NCBI GenBank assembly: GCA_046299555.1
Contig: JBKBHS010000003.1
Location: 186,001-250,000, forward strand
Direction: 5' to 3'
From: CALKJP01 sp046299555
GTDB taxonomy: Bacteria > Bacteroidota > Bacteroidia > JACCXN01
Length of the DNA stretch: 64,000 nt
Shown: positions 17,737-25,223 of the stretch, one piece after another
Position numbering within the stretch: the first letter of the stretch is position 1
How the letters are laid out: each line of letters begins with the position of its first letter
Program-made: the position numbers and the translations under genes
Notes under the pieces: generated by a model
Databases searched by the model: none
What the model was told of the DNA's origin: nothing
What the model saw: the letters and a program-made list of their open reading frames with translations, nothing else

Positions 17737-19524
17737 TTATCGAACTAAGTTAACATGGCCGGTTGTGCTATAATCTTTACCCGAAAGTGACTCTGCTTTT
17801 AAGATAAAGAAATAAGTTCCATCAGGCACTTGCACACCAGCTGTTGTTCTTCCATCCCAACGAATTTCCGGTGCAGTTGTTTCCCATAATTTAGTTCCCC
17901 AGCGATTAAATATTTCGATTGAGAATTCTTTCATACCGGTATTTGGTATATAAAACCAGTCGTTAATTCCATCATTATTTGGAGAAAATACATTAGGAAT
18001 GATAATACCTTCCTCGATTTTTAAGGTAATTCTTGCTGTATCGGTACAGCCGAAATTATTTTGAACTACTTGAACAATTTCGTATTCACCGGCTAATGGA
18101 TAGTTTTGAGTTGGATTTTGAAGTGTAGAAGTATTTCCATTACCAAAAGTCCATTGCCAGCTGGTTGCACCTGAACTGGTATCAATAAAGGCTACTATTT
18201 GGTTTAAAGGCCCATTGGTTATGGTATCAAAACCGGCTGTAGGAGAAGGAATAAATGTTATGGTAAATAATCCTGATGAAGCAGAAGCACAAGAACCGGA
18301 AGGTGAATTTTCTATAACACTAATAGTACCATTAGTAATTCCCGAATTCCAATTTACGGTAACCGATTGCGTAGTAGAATCTCCAACTATAGTACCGCCT
18401 GTAATTGTCCAAGTATAAGTAGAGTTTGGATTACCACTGGCTGTATAAACCAAATCGGTAGCACCACCACACACAGAAGTATCGCCACTTACAGTAGGAG
18501 CAGTTGGCCTTTGCTCGCTCAATATATATGCATCATTTGGGAATGTTAAGAAATTCTGCCATAAAGCTCTTCTAACAGATGTTTGAGTACCTACAGTTGA
18601 TGCGGTGGTGGTGCCCATATCTGTCCACAAATTTGTTGGCTTAAAAGTAGCCATATCGGCCCAGTTACCATCATCTGCTGCAACAAATGCAATGTTGATA
18701 TCAGCAAAAGCTGCTGCACCCGTTCTATTAATTTTATGATACCAATTTGGGTTTGTATTACAAGTCAAAGAATCAACCTGGGCTCTGTTTAATCCATCCA
18801 CATTAGGATCGTTATTTACAAAACGAACGGTAAAAGTAGAATTAGCATTTGGAGTTAATTCAACCGGGCGATAGCGAGTAGTTACTAAACTTGAACCTGT
18901 TGGGAACACATATGATTGACCGTTATTAACCACTCTTGAAAGACTACCATTGGCCAAACTGCTTACAAAGCCTTCAGAACCCGGAGTGGTAATGTTTGTA
19001 ACGGCATTTACTGCCGGATTTGTAACAAACATGGTATTGGCATCGGTAGCCAATTCTCTGTCATTTAAAACCAATTGTCCGGAAACAGTTGCATCTAAAG
19101 TCATTCGCTTAATTCTGGCAGCTCCTGTACCGGTTCCTGTTAAAGTTAAATTATTAAAGGTGGTATTAACGGTACCGGTAATAAGTTGAGTAGCTGTAGA
19201 GCTAAAAAGTTCAACGTTACTTGAAGTTCCGGCATTAAATGTTGCATTATTTACAAAGTCTTGTTCTACTCTTAATGTTCCATTATCATTAAATACAGAG
19301 CCATTTTGTAAAGTAATGGTTCCGGGATTTGTACTATTGGCAATGGTTATTGTGCCAGTATTAGTAAAGTCTGCGGTAGCTCCATCATTCGTTAAATTAC
19401 CGTTTACTCTAAAAATAGTAGATGAGTTATAAACTAAAGCTCCATTATTGTAAAAAGTAGTTTGAGCTAATAGATTTGACATCATTAAAACAGCAGTAAT
19501 TACTGCAATGTAATTTATTTTCAT
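17737..19524 (-). CDS. Secreted T9SS type B cargo protein with PKD module
   Basis: The 595-aa product starts with a signal peptide (residues 1-20, ending LLAQ). A low-complexity Asn/Thr-rich beta region follows, with repeated short motifs such as TLTGTGTG, like a beta-solenoid or adhesin. Next are an Ig-like segment (about 345-430) and a PKD-like module with WQWTFGNGNTS (about 430-505). The last ~90 residues (IPNVFSPNNDGINDWF, FNRWG, WDGR, GTYFFIL) are the gliding-motility-associated type B T9SS sorting domain. It is therefore predicted to cross the outer membrane by T9SS and stay on the surface or be released. No enzyme motif is seen. It has its own promoter below gldC. Confidence 0.9.
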   Translation of the reverse strand: MKINYIAVITAVLMMSNLLAQTTFYNNGALVYNSSTIFRVNGNLTNDGATADFTNTGTITIANSTNPGTITLQNGSVFNDNGTLRVEQDFVNNATFNAGTSSNVELFSSTATQLITGTVNTTFNNLTLTGTGTGAARIKRMTLDATVSGQLVLNDRELATDANTMFVTNPAVNAVTNITTPGSEGFVSSLANGSLSRVVNNGQSYVFPTGSSLVTTRYRPVELTPNANSTFTVRFVNNDPNVDGLNRAQVDSLTCNTNPNWYHKINRTGAAAFADINIAFVAADDGNWADMATFKPTNLWTDMGTTTASTVGTQTSVRRALWQNFLTFPNDAYILSEQRPTAPTVSGDTSVCGGATDLVYTASGNPNSTYTWTITGGTIVGDSTTQSVTVNWNSGITNGTISVIENSPSGSCASASSGLFTITFIPSPTAGFDTITNGPLNQIVAFIDTSSGATSWQWTFGNGNTSTLQNPTQNYPLAGEYEIVQVVQNNFGCTDTARITLKIEEGIIIPNVFSPNNDGINDWFYIPNTGMKEFSIEIFNRWGTKLWETTAPEIRWDGRTTAGVQVPDGTYFFILKAESLSGKDYSTTGHVNLVR

Positions 19525-19547
19525 AGCTAGTGCTTTTGAACAATAAG

Positions 19548-19578
19548 CAAATTTAAAAAGATTTTAGGAACTACCAAA
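19548..19578 (-). promoter_or_regulatory. Bacteroidota-type promoter for the T9SS type B gene
   Basis: On the minus strand TTTG (19578-19575), 19 nt, then TAAATTTG (19555-19548). The predicted start is about 20 nt above the ATG at 19524. This separates the cargo gene from the gldB-gldC unit upstream. Confidence 0.75.
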
Positions 19579-19593
19579 TTTAAACCCAAAATG

Positions 19594-19941
19594 TTAATTT
19601 GTAGAAGGATTTTGATAGCTGATACCCATTTTTTCGGCAAAATAATCGCAAAAATCTCGCATATCGCCTACTATTTTATCTTCTCCGGTTGATTTCAACA
19701 AAGTATCTGTCATAGTTAAAAGCGTTTGATGAAAAAATACTTTCATGTCGTCCATCGTCATATCTTTTGTCCATAAATCAATTTTTAAGGTATTTTTTTC
19801 ATTAGCATCCCATAAGGATAAAAACATGGCTTTAACTTCTTGCTTCTCTTTTATTGGAGCATCTGTAGCTTGCCATTGTATTTTTTCAGGAACATGATTT
19901 TCATCTAATTGTATTTCGAGATTAATTTGAGTTGTCTTCAT
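19594..19941 (-). CDS. gldC: Gliding motility protein GldC
   Basis: Small soluble protein first found in Flavobacterium johnsoniae, where it enhances gliding and appears to work with GldB. The 115-aa product begins TTQINLEIQLDENHVPEKI and contains IQWQATDAP and LWDANEKNTLKIDLWTKDM, which are typical GldC segments. No signal peptide or membrane segment is visible. It starts 13 nt below gldB, so the two form one transcript. Placement beside gldB and near nadE matches known Bacteroidota gene order. Confidence 0.9.
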   Translation of the reverse strand: MKTTQINLEIQLDENHVPEKIQWQATDAPIKEKQEVKAMFLSLWDANEKNTLKIDLWTKDMTMDDMKVFFHQTLLTMTDTLLKSTGEDKIVGDMRDFCDYFAEKMGISYQNPSTN

Positions 19942-19954
19942 AGGGGTTAATGGG

Positions 19955-20971
19955 TTAAGGTTTAAATTTTGATTTTTTTAAAATTGTTTTGGCATCGGTA
20001 TTTATCAAATCGTTTAAATCGATGATATTTTGTTGTTGCATGTAAGCTTTAACGATCATCCAACCCATCCAAGCAGCTGTTCTTGCCGGTGATTCTCTCG
20101 GGAAACCGGGAGTAAAAGGTCCTTCATTTAAATACTTTATAATATCTTTGGAATTAGTTGAATACAAAAGTTGTTTATCTACCCAATGCGCCCACATGTT
20201 AACACGGTTTTCTTCGCACCATTTCCATTGTTCCGGAGTATATCCCATTATTAAATAATCTTCGGTGGTGGGAAGCAAGGCTTCTGTAATAAAATATATT
20301 TTGCCTGCATTTATCATTTTTGTTAATAAATCTTCATTTTCCGACTCTTGAAAAAATTCAGTTTGCACCCACGATTTTACCGCTTCAGTAACCAAATGCG
20401 TTGAATCCATTATTTGAGCTTTGTACAATGGAAAACCAATTAATGCATAGTACTTATAATTTTTTCCCATAAACATTTCTAAACTAATGCCTAAAATACT
20501 GTCAGCAGCTAAAATAGCATAGTTATATCCGGTAATACATGGAACTATTTTGGGTATATGTTTATTTGGAAAGTAAAATTTATAAAGCTTAAAAGCATTT
20601 GTTAATGATTTTTTATATGAATTGAAATCTTGATAAACTGCATATGCATCTTTATATGATTGACGCATATCATTATCATTTTTAAACATGATTAAACTGT
20701 TGTAAAATGAAGGCATGGTGGTATCTCCAACCCTTATTATTCCTTTAAAATAAATATCGGCAAAACTTGAAAGTTCATTGTAAATATTATTAACCGATTG
20801 CATTAAAACCGTATCATCAACATTAAAAATTGCAGAATCTAAACGATATACTTCTAATTCTACATTGTTTTCTGGAATCGAGATATTCCATTTTTCTTCT
20901 TCTTTGCAAGATTGAAGCAATAAAAAAAACAAACTAAACAGTGTTATAAAAATAGTATTGTTGAAACGCAT
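19955..20971 (-). CDS. gldB: Gliding motility lipoprotein GldB
   Basis: Membrane lipoprotein required for gliding and chitin use in F. johnsoniae, associated with the GldKLMN/T9SS machinery. The 338-aa product has a lipoprotein signal with lipobox LLQSC (Cys22) followed by KEEEK. The body shows GldB-type segments such as VELEVYRLDSAIF, MGYTPEQWKWCEENRVNMWAHWVD and PGFPRESPARTAAWMGW. It is first in a gldB-gldC unit with a -7 box about 33 nt above the start. Its presence suggests that this organism carries the gliding/T9SS apparatus, though the core gldKLMN genes are not in view. Confidence 0.93.
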   Translation of the reverse strand: MRFNNTIFITLFSLFFLLLQSCKEEEKWNISIPENNVELEVYRLDSAIFNVDDTVLMQSVNNIYNELSSFADIYFKGIIRVGDTTMPSFYNSLIMFKNDNDMRQSYKDAYAVYQDFNSYKKSLTNAFKLYKFYFPNKHIPKIVPCITGYNYAILAADSILGISLEMFMGKNYKYYALIGFPLYKAQIMDSTHLVTEAVKSWVQTEFFQESENEDLLTKMINAGKIYFITEALLPTTEDYLIMGYTPEQWKWCEENRVNMWAHWVDKQLLYSTNSKDIIKYLNEGPFTPGFPRESPARTAAWMGWMIVKAYMQQQNIIDLNDLINTDAKTILKKSKFKP

Positions 20972-20988
20972 TTTAAAACTTACCTTTG
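20961..20988 (+). promoter_or_regulatory. Promoter for the outer-membrane barrel gene, overlapping the gldB 5' end
   Basis: TTG at 20961-20963, 17 nt, then TACCTTTG at 20981-20988: a textbook Bacteroidota promoter. The -33 element lies inside the first codons of gldB. Predicted start is near 20994. Confidence 0.8.
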
Positions 20989-21003
20989 CTAATGTTGATT
21001 TTT

Positions 21004-21040
21004 CAAATGTAGAAACACTTAACGAATTTTACTATAACAA
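21004..21040 (-). promoter_or_regulatory. Promoter for gldB, facing the barrel-gene promoter
   Basis: On the minus strand TACATTTG at 21011-21004, with TTG at 21040-21038, a longer than usual 26-nt gap. Predicted start near 20998, so the gldB transcript runs straight through the opposing promoter at 20961-20988. Confidence 0.6.
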
Positions 21041-21048
21041 ATTTTATT

Positions 21049-21834
21049 ATGAAAAAAATAGCTTTATTGATTTCATTTATTGGTATTCTTTTAAATGGCT
21101 TATTAGCCCAAGAGAATGATAATGATTTTAAAACTTTTCGATTTGGCTTAGCTGTTCAACCCAATATTTCTTGGTTAAAGATAGAGAGCAAAGAATTTGA
21201 ATCGAATGGTATTAGCGGTAAATTTTCCTATGGGTTGTTAGCTGAATATTCTTTTGCAAAAAATTATTCAATTGCATCAGGTATTCAGATTTTAACTACC
21301 GGCGGGCGTGTGAATTATAAAACTCCCGTTTATTTTAACGAAAGCGGAAAAATTGAAATTGACGGTTCTAACTTTTTGTTAAATAAAAGAACTTACGGAA
21401 CACAATACTTAAATATTCCGATATCTTTAAAAATGCGCACCAATGAAATTGGCTATATTACTTATTTTGCACAATTTGGCTTGGATGCCGGATTTAAAAC
21501 CAATGCCAAAGCAAAAGATACAGGTTCAGATAATGTAAAAGTAACGATACCTGTACCAACTCCGGGTAATACAACATCCAAACACAACATAAAAGATGAT
21601 GTAAACTTTTTTAGAATGGCCTTAAATATTGGAGGCGGTATAGAATATAATTTAAGCGGAAGTACATCATTACTGATTGGAGTAAATTACAGCAATGGAT
21701 TTGTAAACGTATTAAAGAAAGAATCGAGTCAAATAAAATTACCTGATATTAATTCTCCGTTCGGCTTGGGAAGCGAATTAAAACAAAATGCAAGAAGTCA
21801 TTTTGTGGGGTTAACCATAGGCATTTTATTTTAG
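21049..21834 (+). CDS. Outer-membrane beta-barrel protein (PorT-like fold)
   Basis: The 261-aa product has a signal peptide (residues 1-20, MKKIALLISF, cut near LLAQ). Alternating hydrophobic strands follow: FRFGLAVQPNISWL, SYGLLAEYSFAKNYSIASGIQ, YLNIPISLKMR, TYFAQFGLDAGFK, LNIGGGIEYNL. The end is hydrophobic and beta-like (FVGLTIGILF). This fits the Bacteroidota 'outer membrane protein beta-barrel' group that includes PorT/SprT of T9SS. Whether it is PorT itself cannot be decided here. It is 20 nt upstream of nadE and shares the divergent promoter region with gldB. Confidence 0.8.
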   Translation: MKKIALLISFIGILLNGLLAQENDNDFKTFRFGLAVQPNISWLKIESKEFESNGISGKFSYGLLAEYSFAKNYSIASGIQILTTGGRVNYKTPVYFNESGKIEIDGSNFLLNKRTYGTQYLNIPISLKMRTNEIGYITYFAQFGLDAGFKTNAKAKDTGSDNVKVTIPVPTPGNTTSKHNIKDDVNFFRMALNIGGGIEYNLSGSTSLLIGVNYSNGFVNVLKKESSQIKLPDINSPFGLGSELKQNARSHFVGLTIGILF

Positions 21835-21854
21835 CTTAGTAGTATTTCGATTTT

Positions 21855-23480
21855 ATGAAAATAGCGCTGGCGCAGCTAAACTACCATGTTGGTAATTTAG
21901 ATTATAATTCACAAAAAATAATTTCTACTATTAACCATGCCAAAAATGCCGGTGCCGAAGTGGTGGTATTTGCAGAGTTAGCATTATGCGGATACCCTCC
22001 TTTAGACCTTTTGGAGTTTGATGAATTTATAGATAATTGTGAAAAATCAATTATAGAAATTGCTCACACTTGCAAAGAAATTACCGCTATTGTTGGAGCA
22101 CCATCGCGCAACAAAAACCAATTTGGAAAAGCCTTATTTAATTCGGCATACGTTTTAAATAATGGTAAAATATCTGACATTTATCACAAAGGACTATTAC
22201 CTAATTACGATGTATTTGATGAATTCCGTTATTTTGAACCTGCTGCTACATTTAAATGTTTAAACATTAATCACACTAAAATAGCGCTCACCATTTGCGA
22301 AGATTTATGGAACACCGGAGAAAAACCGATGTATTCCTATTCGCCAATGGATACTTTAATAAAGGAACAACCGCTACTGATAATTAATATTGCGGCATCA
22401 CCTTTTTCAGTTACACATCATCAGGAGCGTTTACAGGTTTTAAAAGAAAACAGCCAAAAATATAAATTACCCTTAGTATATGTTAACCACTGCGGCACAC
22501 AAACCGAATTAATATTCGATGGAGGCTCATTGGTTTTAAATGCTAATGGAGAAGTATGTGAGCAGCTTGCATTTTTTGAAGAAATAATTCAAATAATAGA
22601 CACCCAAAATCTTATTCCAAATACCGAAACAACTATTCCTTCTAAAGCAGAATTGTATTATAAGGCGCTTGTTTCGGGCATTAAGGATTATTTTCAAAAA
22701 ATGAATTTTAAGCAAGCCATACTTGGCTTATCGGGAGGTGTTGATTCTGCATTGGTATTAGTTTTGGCAGCAGAAGCATTAGGTGCTGAAAATGTAAAAG
22801 CAATTTTATTGCCTTCGCAATTCTCAAGCGATCATTCTATAAACGATGCCCGACAATTAGCAGAAAACTTAGGATGCCCTTATGAAATTATTCCTATTGC
22901 CCCTTCATTTGAACGTGTGGAAGAAAGCCTAAAACCATACTTTAAAAACTTACCATTTAATATTGCCGAAGAAAACATACAATCCCGTTTAAGAGGATTA
23001 ATACTAATGGCTTTATCCAACAAATTTGGATATATCTTATTAAACACTTCTAATAAAAGCGAACTGGCAGTAGGCTATGGTACCCTTTATGGCGATATGG
23101 CGGGAGGCATATCGGTAATTGGCGATTTGTATAAAACTGAAGTATATGAACTTTGCCGATATATTAACCGAGAAAAAGAAATTATCCCCGAAAATATTTT
23201 AACAAAGGCTCCCAGTGCAGAACTTCGCCCAAACCAAAAAGACAGCGATTCGCTTCCGGAATACGACATATTAGACCAAATTTTAAAATTATATATAGAA
23301 GAAAAACTCGGGCCGGAAAAAATTATTAAAAAAGGTTTTGATGTTGCAACAACAAACAGAATTATTCAATTAGTAAATAATGCCGAGTATAAACGCAAAC
23401 AATTCTGTCCTATATTACGCGTTTCTGACAAAGCCTTTGGGCTGGGAAGACGCATGCCTATTGTAGCTAAGTATTTTTAA
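21855..23480 (+). CDS. nadE: Glutamine-dependent NAD+ synthetase NadE
   Basis: Catalyses the last step of NAD+ synthesis, amidating deamido-NAD+ with ammonia drawn from glutamine. The 541-aa product joins an N-terminal nitrilase-type glutaminase domain (Glu41, Lys112 in HKGLLPNYDVF, Cys148 in TICEDLW) to a C-terminal ATP-pyrophosphatase domain (SGGVDS, 293-298; NTSNKSELAVGYGTLYGDM). All three glutaminase triad residues are present. It lies 20 nt below the barrel gene and probably shares its transcript. Position near gldB/gldC is conserved in some Flavobacteria. Confidence 0.97.
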   Translation: MKIALAQLNYHVGNLDYNSQKIISTINHAKNAGAEVVVFAELALCGYPPLDLLEFDEFIDNCEKSIIEIAHTCKEITAIVGAPSRNKNQFGKALFNSAYVLNNGKISDIYHKGLLPNYDVFDEFRYFEPAATFKCLNINHTKIALTICEDLWNTGEKPMYSYSPMDTLIKEQPLLIINIAASPFSVTHHQERLQVLKENSQKYKLPLVYVNHCGTQTELIFDGGSLVLNANGEVCEQLAFFEEIIQIIDTQNLIPNTETTIPSKAELYYKALVSGIKDYFQKMNFKQAILGLSGGVDSALVLVLAAEALGAENVKAILLPSQFSSDHSINDARQLAENLGCPYEIIPIAPSFERVEESLKPYFKNLPFNIAEENIQSRLRGLILMALSNKFGYILLNTSNKSELAVGYGTLYGDMAGGISVIGDLYKTEVYELCRYINREKEIIPENILTKAPSAELRPNQKDSDSLPEYDILDQILKLYIEEKLGPEKIIKKGFDVATTNRIIQLVNNAEYKRKQFCPILRVSDKAFGLGRRMPIVAKYF

Positions 23481-23603
23481 CCCAAATTGCATAATTTGCT
23501 AATTGCAGATTAAATCTTCGTTTTATCTTAGTTAAGCAAAATTTCTATTAAAATCTCCTATGCTTATGGATTAATTTGCAGACTCCTAATTTATAATTTG
23601 GGT
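23480..23603. repeat. Long imperfect inverted repeat after nadE
   Basis: The ends are perfect: ACCCAAATT at 23480-23488 and AATTTGGGT at 23595-23603. The arms stay related for about 36 nt; the left arm has TGCAGATTAAATC and the inverted right arm TGCAAATTAATC. The middle ~50 nt is not paired. I see no target-site duplication. It could be a small non-autonomous mobile element, a REP-like element, or a weak terminator structure between nadE and the opposing pseudogene. Confidence 0.4.
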
Positions 23604-23617
23604 GAAAAAATAAAATA

Positions 23618-24000
23618 CTAAATCGCATAGTACAAATCCGTTAAGGTTATATCAGTGTTTTTATTAGCATCAAACAATAATTTATACTCTGTAGCTAATA
23701 CGCCAATATACCAGCCTAAATAAATGGTTTAATCGCCATAATCTAACCATTTATGATTATGGATATTAAATCTTGCTCTTCGTTATCATCAGTATATAAA
23801 TTTCTTATTCCGGCTACTAAGCTCTCTCCTTGCTGATTACCTATTTTTACAAAGCCATTTACCAAGCGATGACGGTAATACCAATATTTTTCAATGTTAT
23901 TTGTTTGTGCAAAAACATTTACTATTAAGAATAATGATAAGTAAAAAGAAACAAATCTTTTACTGATCTTTATATTTATAAAAACTATATTCATATTCAA
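23618..24000 (-). pseudogene. Broken 5' fragment of a Bacteroidota secreted protein
   Basis: An 85-codon open stretch (24000-23743) starts MNMNIVFINIKISKRFV, has a signal peptide ending VFAQ, and then NIEKYWYYRHRLVNGFVKIG, QQGESLVAGIRNLYTD. It stops at TAG just after IIING. In another frame the text goes on at once as GLDYGD, a TAA stop, then TIYLGWYIGVLATEYKLL, TDITLTDLYYAI and TAG (23618-23620). The segment KYWYYRHRLVN...YLGWYIGVLATEYKLL looks to me like the head of a long Bacteroidota protein family of unknown role. One frameshift plus a stop separates its parts, so this is a decayed remnant. It follows and overlaps the 159-aa lipoprotein gene. Confidence 0.7.
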
Positions 24001-24439
24001 TATTATAATTTTTAAATCTTAGTTTCATATTATTTTTCCCCATCTCTAAGATTTCCCAAAAACCGCTTTCAAACCATCGATTAAATTTATTGTTATCTGG
24101 TGTAAGTTTTTTATCAGCTGAAATATTAATATTTTTAAATTTTTCATTTAGATACCACGAACCTCTGCTATAATCAATACCATTATTAAAGTATGCAAAA
24201 TCATATGACCTTTCTGCTTCCGGAATATAGTTAAATATCCACCTTGTGCAAATAGAATCATTTCCCAATAAAAAAGATGTTGAATCAATCCCATTTATTT
24301 TAATTCCACTTACCTCCCAAACACCTGTTAAGTATCTATGTTGTTTAGATTTAAATATCTCATCTCGGTCTTCTTTTTTACAAGAATAAAGTACAAGTAT
24401 TATAAAAATAAAATGCGTAAAACGATTAAAAATATTCAT
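23960..24439 (-). CDS. Small lipoprotein, lipocalin-like, paralog of its upstream neighbour
   Basis: I do not recognise a named family. The 159-aa product has a lipoprotein signal with Cys20 (LVLYSC) followed by KKEDRDE. The mature part keeps the pattern LTGVWEVSGIKINGIDST, WIFNYIPE, GSWYLNEKFKN and a C-terminal beta-rich stretch, like small lipocalin-type lipoproteins of Bacteroidota. The gene directly upstream encodes a diverged copy with the same layout (WEIQSIFSKGIDST), overlapping it by 14 nt. The reading frame is intact, but it sits between two pseudogene fragments. It is probably exported to a membrane face; substrate unknown. Confidence 0.65.
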   Translation of the reverse strand: MNIFNRFTHFIFIILVLYSCKKEDRDEIFKSKQHRYLTGVWEVSGIKINGIDSTSFLLGNDSICTRWIFNYIPEAERSYDFAYFNNGIDYSRGSWYLNEKFKNINISADKKLTPDNNKFNRWFESGFWEILEMGKNNMKLRFKNYNIEYEYSFYKYKDQ

Positions 24440-24911
24440 ATCTTTTAATAAAATTTAATTGATAATTATCAAAATGTAGAATCATATAATAATCATTTAA
24501 AAAATCTATATTAAAAATAACCTCTTTATTATTTTTTTGCCATAATTTTTCATAGTCATTTTTAATTAAATTAAATGTTATGATTAATTTCTTGTTATTT
24601 TCAGCTAAATACCAACAGTCTGTACAATGTTTAGTTATTCTATTGCGTTTTCTATTGCATGAAAAATAGTTTTCTTCATTATTTTTATTTAAATAATTAA
24701 AATTAAATGACCAACCGTCTGCTATTAAGGTATCTGCCATAATATATTTTGTAGAATCTATTCCTTTTGAGAAAATTGATTGAATTTCCCAATATCCATT
24801 TAGATTTTTAAAATCATTAGATTTAAAATAAAAAACTCTTTCATTTTTTGTACAAGTAATAAAAAACGTACTTAAAAAAATTATAAATATAACTTTGATA
24901 ATATTTTTCAT
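24426..24911 (-). CDS. Small lipoprotein, lipocalin-like, first of a tandem pair
   Basis: The 161-aa product has a lipoprotein signal with Cys20 (FFITC) followed by TKNER. The mature part has LNGYWEIQSIFSKGIDST, DGWSFNFNY, CWYLAENNKKL and a final FDNYQLNF stretch. Segment order matches the downstream 159-aa lipoprotein (GxWE.....GIDST, W.FNY, WYL), so they are tandem paralogs with low identity. It starts 3 nt below the stop of a coiled-coil pseudogene. Use of bases is very AT-rich and the protein is rich in Asn, Lys and Phe. Function unknown. Confidence 0.65.
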   Translation of the reverse strand: MKNIIKVIFIIFLSTFFITCTKNERVFYFKSNDFKNLNGYWEIQSIFSKGIDSTKYIMADTLIADGWSFNFNYLNKNNEENYFSCNRKRNRITKHCTDCWYLAENNKKLIITFNLIKNDYEKLWQKNNKEVIFNIDFLNDYYMILHFDNYQLNFIKRYEYF

Positions 24912-24914
24912 TGT

Positions 24915-25112
24915 TTAAACATATTTTTTCAGTTTTGTCACTTCAGTTTTTAAGGCTTCGTTTTCATTTTTTAACTCAATAATATAAAGCATCATTTCTT
25001 CTACTTTTTCTAAAAGCTTTATTTGTGTAGCGCCAATATCAAAACCTTGGTTATCTTATATTTCTTTAGTACTCGGTATGCCCGGCAAACAAACAATATT
25101 ATCCATAGCCAT
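24915..25112 (-). pseudogene. 3' fragment of a coiled-coil-tailed protein with an in-frame stop
   Basis: Reading 25112 to 24915 gives 66 codons: MAMDNIVCLPGIPSTKEI, a TAA stop, then DNQGFDIGATQIKLLEKVEE, MMLYIIELKNENEALKTEV and TKLKKYV. The GFDIGxTQxKLLEKVEELTLY-type ending with a short coiled coil is a common C-terminus of large Bacteroidota surface proteins. Frame is continuous apart from the single stop. The start of that parent protein is missing here. The region 25113-25170 upstream shows nothing more. Confidence 0.65.
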
Positions 25113-25173
25113 ATTATTTTTTAAATCTAATTTATAACTATTTTTGGATTTTCAAAATTTACGAGTAATAAAA

Positions 25174-25199
25174 AAGCCACGAGTGAAACCTCGTGGCTT
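25174..25199. terminator. Terminator below nrdA
   Basis: Perfect inverted repeat AAGCCACGAG / CTCGTGGCTT with a 6-nt loop, flanked by A-rich and T-rich runs. It lies about 25 nt past the nrdA stop and works in either direction. Confidence 0.9.
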
Positions 25200-25223
25200 T
25201 TTTATTATTTGAGTTTGTAATTT

